Below, piece by piece: positions 1-5,766 of a stretch of 5,766 bases of DNA. The notes below the pieces were generated by a model, which had not been told where the DNA came from, did no database searches, and saw nothing but the letters and a program-made list of their open reading frames with translations. Made by a program: the position numbers and the translations under genes. The stretch's first letter is position 1, and every line of letters begins with the position of its first letter. Source of the DNA: Crocinitomicaceae bacterium (GTDB lineage: Bacteria; Bacteroidota; Bacteroidia; Flavobacteriales_D; Crocinitomicaceae); assembly GCA_024643585.1 (NCBI GenBank), contig JAHEMP010000159.1, forward strand, positions 1-5,766, read 5' to 3'.

Positions 1-1
1 C

Positions 2-373
2 CATCAAGATTTTGCCTCCTTGAAATTTCAACTCCCGAAGCAAATGGAGCAAATGACATTCCATCTTTCAACGGTTAATTCATTTTGGCAATTCTTCAAT
101 CGACGCTTATCTCCATTGGTCATTGCAACAAAAAACGAACAATTAAAAAACTGCATTGAACTCAATAAAAATTACATAGCCTTAATTGAAGAAGCTAAAA
201 TTGACAAATTTGAACCGACCGCTCACGGAGAAAATAACAGTTTGGGATTTTCAGTCGAATGGAATTTTCATTTGTTACTCAAAAACAAAACCAACGCAAT
301 TTTACCCTTGATACGGCTAAACAAATCGCTCATTGATTTCTACTTGAACAAACGATATATTTCTTACCAATAA
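2..373 (+). CDS. Unrecognised protein, C-terminal 123 residues (5' end outside window)
   Basis: The reading frame is open from the left edge (nt 2) to TAA at 371-373, so this is most likely the 3' end of a longer gene. A TTG at 20 and ATGs at 44 and 53 lie in frame, but nothing marks any of them as the true start, so a short complete protein starting at 44 cannot be excluded. The visible 123 residues are rich in Lys, Asn, Leu and Ile and look mostly helical and soluble, with no obvious signal peptide or membrane segment. Possible landmarks are an aromatic stretch (SFWQFFNRRL), an HGENN motif and a hydrophobic, basic C-terminus (LIDFYLNKRYISYQ). I recognise no family. It does not resemble the SufD C-terminus that precedes sufS in many Bacteroidota. 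It lies on the same strand as sufS, 111 nt upstream, with a candidate promoter between them, so it is probably a separate transcription unit. Confidence 0.6.
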   Translation, partial: HQDFASLKFQLPKQMEQMTFHLSTVNSFWQFFNRRLSPLVIATKNEQLKNCIELNKNYIALIEEAKIDKFEPTAHGENNSLGFSVEWNFHLLLKNKTNAILPLIRLNKSLIDFYLNKRYISYQ

Positions 374-469
374 ATCCAATTTTCGCTTTTCTCTATTCTT
401 TAATCACTAACTGAAAATAAACTCTGTTAATTTTCCATATTTAGAACCATTCAAAATAACAAGTATTCT

Positions 470-477
470 TATCTTTG
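470..477 (+). promoter_or_regulatory. Candidate Bacteroidota -7 promoter element (TAnnTTTG) for the sufSET-fabF cluster
   Basis: TATCTTTG is an exact match to the TAnnTTTG -7 consensus used by the primary sigma factor of Bacteroidota. It ends 7 nt before the sufS ATG and lies in the only sizeable gap upstream of the cluster, which fits a promoter. No good TTG/TTTG -33 element is visible at the usual 17-23 nt spacing; the nearest T-rich stretch (440-444, TTTAG) is too far upstream. Transcription would be expected to start a few bases after the box, at or next to the start codon, giving a leaderless or nearly leaderless mRNA. The rest of the gap (374-469) is AT-rich, with no strong hairpin or recognisable operator. 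Confidence 0.45.
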
Positions 478-484
478 TCCTACT

Positions 485-1720
485 ATGGCAGAAAGTCAAA
501 AAAAAAGCTTTAATGTTAAGGAAATTCGAGAGCAATTTCCATCACTCCGTCAACAGGTATACGGTAAGAATTTGATTTACTTTGACAATGGCGCAACGTC
601 ACAAAAACCGCAAGTGGTTTTGGATACCCTGAATCATTTCTATGCCAAGGAAAATGCCAATATACACCGAGGTGTTCACTATTTAAGTCAAATGGCTACC
701 TCTGCATACGAGGATGCTAGAAAGACCATTCAACTATACTTGAACGCCAACAAATCGGAAGAAATAATATTCACCAAGGGAACAACCGACGCTATTAATT
801 TAGTGGCCAATTCGTTTGGGGAGCTTCTTGACAAAGGTGACGAAATTCTTATTTCGGCCATGGAGCACCATTCCAATATTGTTCCGTGGCAGATGCTTTG
901 CGAGAGAAAAGGATGTATTCTCAAAATTATCCCGATCAATCAAAAGGGCGAAATCATACAAGAAGAATACGATAATTTATTGTCGAATAAAACCAAATTG
1001 GTTTCCATCACTCATATATCCAATACTTTAGGGACAATTAACCCCGTTAAATCGATGACCACCAGAGCGCATGCAGTTGGTGCGAGAGTTTTGGTCGACG
1101 GTGCGCAAAGTATCCAGCACAAAAAAATTGATGTCGTAGATATCAATTGCGATTGGTTTGTTTTTTCTGGTCATAAAGTTTTTGGTCCAACGGGTATCGG
1201 TGTACTTTATGGTAAAGAAGAAATTCTGGATAAAATGCCACCCTACCAAGGTGGTGGAGATATGATAGCCAAAGTTACTTTTGAAAAAACGACTTACAAC
1301 GAATTACCATTTAAATTTGAAGCAGGAACTCCTCATATTGCGGGGGCAATTGGATTAGGAAAAGCGTTTGAGTTTTTAAATACCTTGGATATGGAAGCCA
1401 TTTTACAATATGAAATGGAATTGGAAGCTTATGCCCAAGACATGCTTTTGACTTTTGAAGGACTCGAGGTTATTGGAACTGCAAAAAAGAAAACGAGTGT
1501 TGTTAGTTTCGCCATGGATAAAATTCATCCCTTCGATATTGGGACCTTACTCGATAAACAAGGTATTGCTGTGCGAACTGGGCATCATTGTACGCAACCT
1601 TTAATGGATTTTTACAAGATTCCCGGAACAACCAGAGCCAGTTTTGCGTTTTACAATACGAAAGAGGAGATTGACATATTTATCTCTGCTGTGGAAAAGA
1701 GTATTTCCATGTTAAGCTAA
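485..1720 (+). CDS. sufS: SufS cysteine desulfurase (PLP-dependent, group II)
   Basis: SufS removes sulfur from L-cysteine, releasing alanine and leaving a persulfide on a catalytic cysteine for Fe-S cluster assembly; it is cytosolic. The 411 residues match the usual ~406-aa SufS length and form one fold-type I aminotransferase domain. The key residues lie a constant five positions after those of E. coli SufS: His128 (MEHHSN) stacking on PLP, Asp205 and Gln208 (VDGAQ) at the cofactor ring, Lys231 (SGHK) forming the Schiff base, Arg364 and Cys369 in RTGHHCTQP, and Arg384 (GTTRAS) binding the substrate carboxylate. The RxGHHC form of the active-site loop marks the SufS/CsdA group rather than IscS/NifS. 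ATG 485 is the only sensible start: no ATG or GTG lies in frame between it and a stop at 428-430, and the residues just after it (NVKEIREQFPSL) already align with SufS. The next gene, 5 nt on, is its partner sufE. The preceding gene is not sufD, which is unusual. Confidence 0.97.
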   Translation: MAESQKKSFNVKEIREQFPSLRQQVYGKNLIYFDNGATSQKPQVVLDTLNHFYAKENANIHRGVHYLSQMATSAYEDARKTIQLYLNANKSEEIIFTKGTTDAINLVANSFGELLDKGDEILISAMEHHSNIVPWQMLCERKGCILKIIPINQKGEIIQEEYDNLLSNKTKLVSITHISNTLGTINPVKSMTTRAHAVGARVLVDGAQSIQHKKIDVVDINCDWFVFSGHKVFGPTGIGVLYGKEEILDKMPPYQGGGDMIAKVTFEKTTYNELPFKFEAGTPHIAGAIGLGKAFEFLNTLDMEAILQYEMELEAYAQDMLLTFEGLEVIGTAKKKTSVVSFAMDKIHPFDIGTLLDKQGIAVRTGHHCTQPLMDFYKIPGTTRASFAFYNTKEEIDIFISAVEKSISMLS

Positions 1721-1725
1721 ATGAA

Positions 1726-2142
1726 ATGACATTAGAAGAAAAACAGCAAGATATTATAGACGAATTTGCCATTTACGACGATTGGATGGACAAATACGAA
1801 TATATCATAGAATTGGGGAAAGACTTGCCTAAAATCGACGAAGATTTAAAAACCGATGATCGATTAATCGAAGGTTGTCAGTCGCGAGTATGGTTGGCAA
1901 GTGAATTCAAAGACAACAAAATGCACTTTACTGCCGATTCAGATGCCATAATTACGAAAGGTATAATCGGTTTGTTAATTCGTGTTTTAGATCAAGAATC
2001 CCCTGAAAACATTGCTAAATCGGATTTGCACTTTATTTCGGATATTGGATTGCACGAGCATTTATCTCCAACCCGATCTAATGGCTTAGCAAGTATGGTG
2101 AAAAAAATTAAAATGTCCGCCTTGACGCAATTGGCGAAATAA
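1726..2142 (+). CDS. sufE: SufE sulfur acceptor/activator of SufS
   Basis: SufE takes the persulfide sulfur from SufS Cys369 onto its own cysteine and delivers it to the SufBCD scaffold, speeding up the desulfurase. The protein has 138 residues, as in E. coli, and a single SufE/NifU-like domain. Its only cysteine is Cys51 in IEGCQSRVW, the same position as the sulfur-accepting Cys51 of E. coli SufE. Other family landmarks are DDWMDKYEYIIELG near the N-terminus, the DSDAIITKGI segment and a C-terminal LSPTRSNGLASMV stretch. It starts 5 nt after the sufS stop with no Shine-Dalgarno sequence. The start ATG overlaps the TGA of a two-codon frame (ATG AAA TGA, 1721-1729), so translation may be coupled to sufS. 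ATG 1726 puts the N-terminus exactly where the family begins. It is almost certainly in the sufS transcript. Confidence 0.96.
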   Translation: MTLEEKQQDIIDEFAIYDDWMDKYEYIIELGKDLPKIDEDLKTDDRLIEGCQSRVWLASEFKDNKMHFTADSDAIITKGIIGLLIRVLDQESPENIAKSDLHFISDIGLHEHLSPTRSNGLASMVKKIKMSALTQLAK

Positions 2143-2144
2143 TT

Positions 2145-2450
2145 ATGATGGAATTAGAGAATACTATTGTTGATGTCCTGAAGACCATTTATGATCCGGA
2201 AATTCCTGTGGACATCTATGAATTGGGTTTAATTTACGAAGTGAAAATAGACGCTGAAAAAAACGTGACCATCGAAATGACCCTAACGTCCCCCAACTGT
2301 CCTGTAGCTGAGTCCATGCCAAAAGATGTTGAAGACAAAGTAGCAGCAATTGAAGGTGTGACATCGGCCGTGGTCAACATCGTTTTTGACCCTGCATGGG
2401 ACAAAGACATGATGAGTGAAGAAGCGAAGTTGGAATTGGGATTTTTATAA
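2145..2450 (+). CDS. sufT: SufT-type MIP18/DUF59 Fe-S cluster maturation protein
   Basis: This small cytosolic protein (101 residues) belongs to the MIP18 (DUF59, FeS_assembly_P) family. SufT members help mature or deliver Fe-S clusters when demand is high. The whole domain is present: DPEIPVDIYELGLIY at residues 17-31, MTLTSPNCPVAESMP at 45-59 with the conserved Cys52, and the C-terminal FDPAWDKDMMSEEAKLELG. There is no fused ATPase domain, so it is not an Mrp/ApbC-type protein, and its short length fits stand-alone SufT. Its position after sufS and sufE matches the suf operon order common in Bacteroidota. It starts 2 nt after the sufE stop at a doubled ATG (2145 and 2148). Either could be used, which would change the protein by one Met. 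Close relatives such as PaaD share the domain, but the gene context argues for SufT. Confidence 0.93.
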   Translation: MMELENTIVDVLKTIYDPEIPVDIYELGLIYEVKIDAEKNVTIEMTLTSPNCPVAESMPKDVEDKVAAIEGVTSAVVNIVFDPAWDKDMMSEEAKLELGFL

Positions 2451-2480
2451 ATCTGGATTCTGAATTCTAAAAAACAAACA

Positions 2481-3725
2481 ATGAGAAGAGTTGTAATAAC
2501 AGGAATGGGTGCTCTGACACCGATAGGAAATGATTTAGGCAGTTACTGGACAGCTCTGAAAAATGGAGTTTCTGGTGCTGGACCAATAACAAAATTTGAC
2601 ACCAGTTTGTACAAAACAAAATTTGCATGCGAATTGAAAGATTTTGATCCAAAAAATCATTTCGACGTTAAAGAAATCCGCAAATACGACCCTTTTTCAC
2701 AATATGCGCTTGTTGCGGTTGCTGAAGCCGTTGAGAATGGAAAAATTGATTTTGAAACACTAAACAAAGACCGAATTGGTGTGATTTGGGGTTCGGGAAA
2801 TGGGGGAATTCAAACTTTTCAAGATCAAATGGAGGAATTTTGTGAAGGCGACGGAACACCGCGCTTTTCTCCTTTTTTCATCCCTAGAATACTTGTCGAT
2901 ATCGCTTCAGGAATTATTTCAATAAAATACGGTCTCCGGGGTGTCAATTTTTGTCCGGTTTCGGCATGCGCTACATCAAACACAGCCATGATCGAAGCCT
3001 TCAATTATATCAAATGGGACAAAGCGGACATGATAATTACCGGTGGTTCAGAAGCAGCCATTACAGGTTCGGCTATCGGCGGTTTCTCCTCTGCTCAAGC
3101 ACTTTCAAAAATGAATGAAAGTCCGGAAAAGGCTTCAAGACCATTTGATGTTTCCCGAGATGGATTTGTCATGGGCGAAGGAGCTGGTGCAATGATTTTA
3201 GAAGAATACGAGCACGCTATCAAAAGAGGAGCAACAATTTTCGGTGAAGTAGTTGGTGGAGGAATGGCGGCTGATGCGTATCATCTTACAGGAACCCACC
3301 CAGAAGGTGATGGTGCTGTATTGGGAATGAATGAAGCCTTACGTGAAGCAGGGTTGAAACCCGAACAAATTGATTACATAAACATGCATGCCACGTCTAC
3401 TCCACAAGGAGATTTATCCGAACTTAAAGCCGCAAAACGTGTTTTTGGTAACAATGAAAACCTTTCGATTTCTGCAACGAAATCCATGACGGGTCACCTT
3501 TTGGGAGCCGCTGGAGCGATAGAGGGAATTGCTTGTGTAATGGGACTGCGCGAAGGAATTATTCCTCCAACTATAAATACAGAAACTATTGAACCTGATT
3601 TTGCCGGTTTGTATGACTTTCCAATGCACAAAGGAAAACCAAAAGATATGACTTATGCAATGAGCAATACCTTCGGTTTCGGTGGGCACATTGCGAGTAT
3701 TATTTTTAAACGATTTGAAAAATAA
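2481..3725 (+). CDS. fabF: Beta-ketoacyl-ACP synthase II (FabF-type KAS II)
   Basis: This enzyme condenses malonyl-ACP with a growing acyl-ACP, the elongation step of type II fatty-acid synthesis in the cytosol. The 414 residues match FabF (about 413) and show both thiolase-fold halves. Active-site residues are all present: nucleophile Cys163 (SACATSN), His303 (NMHATSTPQGD), Lys334 (SATKSMTGH) and His339 (GHLLGAAGAIE), plus the gating loop NTFGFGG with Phe398 and Phe400. The N-terminus (RRVVITGMGALTPIG) is typical, and the start at 2481 follows an A-rich stretch (2469-2480). One oddity is Ile404 where the GFGGxN motif of FabF and FabB normally has Asn. No acpP or rnc lies beside it, so it may be a second copy rather than the housekeeping fabF. 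The 30-nt gap after sufT has no visible promoter, so it is probably cotranscribed with sufSET; a functional link is only inferred. A specialised role, for example in polyene or modified-lipid synthesis, cannot be excluded. Confidence 0.9.
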   Translation: MRRVVITGMGALTPIGNDLGSYWTALKNGVSGAGPITKFDTSLYKTKFACELKDFDPKNHFDVKEIRKYDPFSQYALVAVAEAVENGKIDFETLNKDRIGVIWGSGNGGIQTFQDQMEEFCEGDGTPRFSPFFIPRILVDIASGIISIKYGLRGVNFCPVSACATSNTAMIEAFNYIKWDKADMIITGGSEAAITGSAIGGFSSAQALSKMNESPEKASRPFDVSRDGFVMGEGAGAMILEEYEHAIKRGATIFGEVVGGGMAADAYHLTGTHPEGDGAVLGMNEALREAGLKPEQIDYINMHATSTPQGDLSELKAAKRVFGNNENLSISATKSMTGHLLGAAGAIEGIACVMGLREGIIPPTINTETIEPDFAGLYDFPMHKGKPKDMTYAMSNTFGFGGHIASIIFKRFEK

Positions 3726-3749
3726 ATAGAGAGATTCGACTTATTTATT
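3721..3749. terminator. Candidate weak bidirectional terminator (AT-only inverted repeat)
   Basis: Eight bases at 3721-3728 (AATAAATA) are the exact reverse complement of 3742-3749 (TATTTATT), around a 13-nt loop. The repeat covers the stop codons of both convergent genes (3723-3725 on +, 3745-3747 on -), which is where a shared terminator would be expected. However, the stem has no G-C pairs and no clean T-run follows on either strand, so the hairpin would be weak. Chance pairing in AT-rich DNA is a real alternative. Confidence 0.3.
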
Positions 3750-5097
3750 CCTCGACTATTTTCGGTTTCTTTTCGCGACCAATTACAAATCCTAGTCCGG
3801 TGCTCATATGAGCAATTTTAGCACTGCTTGGCCACAAATACGCCAAAACATTATCGCTAGAAATGAAAAAGGATGCGCCTCCGCCTTTTAATGCAATGCC
3901 CAAACCGACATTGTTTGCACTTCTGGATGAAACGGTATAATTCATATTGACTACAAACCAATTTTTGACATGAAGTGAGCCTGCTAACATCCAAGTTGGT
4001 CGATAATTTCCGTTGGTAAAATCCGAAAACCATACCACCCCAGTGCTTAAAAGTCTATTTATTTCATATTGTCCACCGACTATCAATCGCACTGGCAAAG
4101 ATGTTCGATAGGAATTGTTTGTAGGATTTATGAAAAAAATATCTCCTAATGAATCATTTAAAGTTTGAAAATAGTTGGTATCATTCAAGGCTTCATTGAT
4201 ATCGACTCCTTGAAAAGTGTAACTGAAATCCCTATCCTCATAATTGTGAATATTTTGAGTCCACTTTATACTACCTACATCCAATAAACTTCCGTTTAAC
4301 GTAATTTTTTCTGTTGCTTTATAGGTAAAACCCAAGTCTAGAGCCACACCTCGATTTTTAAAATTGTAGAAAGAATTATTATCAAACACAGAATTGCTAT
4401 CTGGAATTCCAGCTGTTCTAATGTCATATTCTCCGTCAATCGTAAGATCAAACGTTGTTGCATCCGTCGTTAATCCAAGTACACTTTTCTTTGTTTTTAC
4501 ATTTGAAATTCCGGATAAAAGCTTTACTCTTCCTCCCACTTTCCATTTGGAATTCAATTCTCTGTTAAAACCAAAACCGTACTCAATGTAACTGACTGCA
4601 TCGATTGCGAGTCCATCCAAATTAGCCCGTTTGCCTAAAAATTCCTTGCCGTTGCCTTCAAAAATCAATTGCACAAAGTCTTTTGGATAGGCAAAACTCA
4701 TGTCCAACCGATTCAATATCCCGAAGCTATAATAGTTTTTTCCCTTCTTCAACCCGAATCCGATTATTTCATTTTGCGCATTTATTCCAAGGTAGTTGAG
4801 CTTTGCAAGTTTATTAATGGCACCCGCTGGATCGACAACCAATGAGTCGTCTTGGGGTCTAGAAGTTAAAAAATCCTTTAACTTGAATCCACTATTGGAT
4901 AGACCCGCACTGTGCAAACCCATTCCTATAGAAAAATAAATCTTGTTGTTTCCGTTCCAGGATGGGTTGTAATAATGCGAAGGAGATAAGTTTTGAAATC
5001 CCGAGTAGAATCCAAAATTTCTTTGTGAAAATAGATTGGAGGTCCCAATTGTAGCCAATCCAATTACCAAAAGTAGTCTAGAAGTAAATTTTCCCAT
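3745..5097 (-). CDS. DUF5723-like secreted/outer-membrane protein
   Basis: Function is unknown. It resembles the DUF5723 family, large Bacteroidota envelope proteins thought to form an outer-membrane-type beta structure. From the ATG at 5097 it has 450 residues. The N-terminus is a signal peptide: Lys and Arg, then a hydrophobic LLLVIGLATIG core, with likely cleavage near FSQ at residue 25. The mature part opens with the segment I associate with the family (LSPSHYYNPSWNGNNKIYFS, then a GLSNSGFKLKDFL stretch). The rest alternates short beta-strands with turns rich in Gly, Asn and aromatic residues, as in a barrel, and ends with a charged tail (REKKPKIVEE) rather than a terminal aromatic residue. 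A GTG at 5103 would add two residues; ATG 5097 is preferred because it is the stronger codon and leaves a normal signal peptide. It begins about 10 nt after the stop of the upstream - strand gene, so the two form an operon. The family call is from memory of its N-terminal pattern. Confidence 0.75.
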   Translation of the reverse strand: MGKFTSRLLLVIGLATIGTSNLFSQRNFGFYSGFQNLSPSHYYNPSWNGNNKIYFSIGMGLHSAGLSNSGFKLKDFLTSRPQDDSLVVDPAGAINKLAKLNYLGINAQNEIIGFGLKKGKNYYSFGILNRLDMSFAYPKDFVQLIFEGNGKEFLGKRANLDGLAIDAVSYIEYGFGFNRELNSKWKVGGRVKLLSGISNVKTKKSVLGLTTDATTFDLTIDGEYDIRTAGIPDSNSVFDNNSFYNFKNRGVALDLGFTYKATEKITLNGSLLDVGSIKWTQNIHNYEDRDFSYTFQGVDINEALNDTNYFQTLNDSLGDIFFINPTNNSYRTSLPVRLIVGGQYEINRLLSTGVVWFSDFTNGNYRPTWMLAGSLHVKNWFVVNMNYTVSSRSANNVGLGIALKGGGASFFISSDNVLAYLWPSSAKIAHMSTGLGFVIGREKKPKIVEE

Positions 5098-5107
5098 TTC
5101 CACTACT

Positions 5108-5766
5108 TTATAGGTTTATTTTTGCGTTAGCCTGCATGCCAAGGCGCAACTTTAGTTTGTAATCATTAAAAAACTTAACGACTGTGCCTTGATCTCCTTG
5201 ATACGTTTTTGCACCTACTTCAAAAATCACATATTTCGTACCTTTTATTGCCGCTAATTCTGAATTCGAAAGCGTGAAGTCGTTAATTGCTGTGGCAGAT
5301 TGATATACCTTACCTAAACTATTAACAGGTGCAGCGGCCACCAAATTTTTAAAACCATTTGTCAAATCTTTCAGCAACGAATAATTTTGATCCACCAACA
5401 AAATGCGAACACCCGCCTCAATTGGCAATCCATTCTCAATATTTAATCGTAGCAAGGCTGATTCAATAAATTCCGGATCCAAATCAATTGTAGCTTCCAT
5501 AGTATCGCGGATTAAAAAGCCAGAAGCATATCCTTCCAATGGCAACGTGATGGTTCCTTTTAGGTTTATCTTACTGTCGTGAGCAATGAAATTGGTATTA
5601 GAGCCAACATTTGTCCCTCCAATATCATAGATTAATACCTTTGGAGTTGGTGTTAAAATATTGGGCAAGTTGGCCGAATTTTGTGTTGTTATGGTAAACG
5701 TGGAAACAGTGGTCTGACCAACTGCCGGAATAGAAGCCAAGGAAAAATTGGGAGGAAAACCTGTCA
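5108..5766 (-). CDS. Uncharacterised beta-rich envelope protein, C-terminal 218 residues (5' end outside window)
   Basis: The - strand frame is open from the right edge to TAA at 5108-5110, so only the C-terminal part is visible. A TTG at 5740 is in frame, but the frame continues upstream of it (GFPPNFS precedes it), so it is unlikely to be the start. The visible part is rich in Thr, Asn, Ile, Val and Leu, has no cysteine, and reads as successive beta-strands, suggesting beta-sandwich domains in an exported protein. Landmarks are GTITLPLEGYASGFLIRDTM, an IENGLPIEAGVRILLVDQ strand pair, and the C-terminus FFNDYKLKLRLGMQANAKINL. It does not end in a recognisable type IX secretion sorting domain. 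It lies directly upstream of the DUF5723-like gene in the same operon, and I recall similar proteins beside DUF5723 genes in other Bacteroidota, so the two may act together in the envelope. No specific function can be given. Confidence 0.7.
   Translation of the reverse strand, partial: TGFPPNFSLASIPAVGQTTVSTFTITTQNSANLPNILTPTPKVLIYDIGGTNVGSNTNFIAHDSKINLKGTITLPLEGYASGFLIRDTMEATIDLDPEFIESALLRLNIENGLPIEAGVRILLVDQNYSLLKDLTNGFKNLVAAAPVNSLGKVYQSATAINDFTLSNSELAAIKGTKYVIFEVGAKTYQGDQGTVVKFFNDYKLKLRLGMQANAKINL

Noticed and set aside
426..460. Imperfect inverted repeat (GTTAATTTT and AAAATAAC) upstream of sufS, a possible operator.
   Set aside because: The arms are short, AT-only and mismatched by one base, with an 18-nt spacer. 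This is expected by chance in such AT-rich DNA and matches no regulator site I know.
730..1249. Open frames of about 70 codons on both strands within sufS.
   Set aside because: They lie fully inside the well-supported sufS gene, have no family features and are shadows of its coding sequence.
1860..1871. Perfect 12-bp palindrome TCGATTAATCGA inside sufE.
   Set aside because: It encodes residues just before the conserved GCQS motif, so it is explained by coding sequence, and there is no promoter beside it to make it an operator.
2451..2480. Possible separate promoter for fabF in the 30-nt gap after sufT.
   Set aside because: No TAnnTTTG box or -33 element is present in the gap; only an A-rich stretch suited to translation initiation is seen.
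4394..4591. A 65-codon + strand open frame inside the DUF5723-like gene.
   Set aside because: It is antisense to a long gene with a coherent signal peptide and beta pattern, and has no start context or recognisable motifs.
5108..5170. Possible type IX secretion C-terminal sorting domain on the partial - strand protein.
   Set aside because: The C-terminus (LGMQANAKINL) lacks the usual Gly and Lys/Arg-ended pattern of that domain, so export by that route cannot be claimed.

Overview
The window looks like ordinary chromosomal sequence from a low-GC member of the Bacteroidota, probably in or near the Flavobacteriales. The signs are AT-rich DNA, a TAnnTTTG-type promoter element instead of a sigma70 -10 box, A-rich start regions with little Shine-Dalgarno character, SufE and SufT sequences of flavobacterial type, and a DUF5723-like envelope protein of a kind I know from Bacteroidota. 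The genus cannot be told from what is here.

Layout from left to right. The 3' end of an unrecognised gene (nt 2-373, + strand) is cut by the left edge. A 111-nt gap follows, with a candidate promoter just upstream of a compact four-gene + strand cluster (485-3725): sufS (cysteine desulfurase), sufE (sulfur acceptor), sufT (MIP18/DUF59-family Fe-S maturation factor) and a fabF-type beta-ketoacyl-ACP synthase. Gaps between these genes are 5, 2 and 30 nt, so they are probably cotranscribed. The + strand cluster then meets a - strand pair tail to tail with 19 nt between stop codons. An AT-only inverted repeat covers both stops. The - strand pair, in transcription order, is the C-terminal part of an uncharacterised beta-rich protein (5108-5766, cut by the right edge) followed by a secreted or outer-membrane DUF5723-like protein (3745-5097).

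How the genes work together. SufS takes sulfur from cysteine as a persulfide on Cys369 and passes it to Cys51 of SufE, which feeds the SufBCD scaffold. SufT helps in later Fe-S maturation. The scaffold genes sufB, sufC and sufD are not in the window, and the gene just before sufS does not look like sufD, so sulfur mobilisation here has its own transcription start or the suf locus is split. The FabF-like enzyme is the elongating condensing enzyme of fatty-acid synthesis. It has a full Cys-His-His-Lys active site but no acpP beside it, and its link to the suf genes is positional only. The - strand pair probably makes cell-envelope proteins of unknown role.

I found no RNA genes, mobile elements, CRISPR arrays, or clear signs of a new defence or metabolic system. 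The points most worth a second look are the split suf organisation, the candidate leaderless promoter of sufS, the Ile in place of the usual Asn in the FabF C-terminal motif, and the uncharacterised envelope gene pair.
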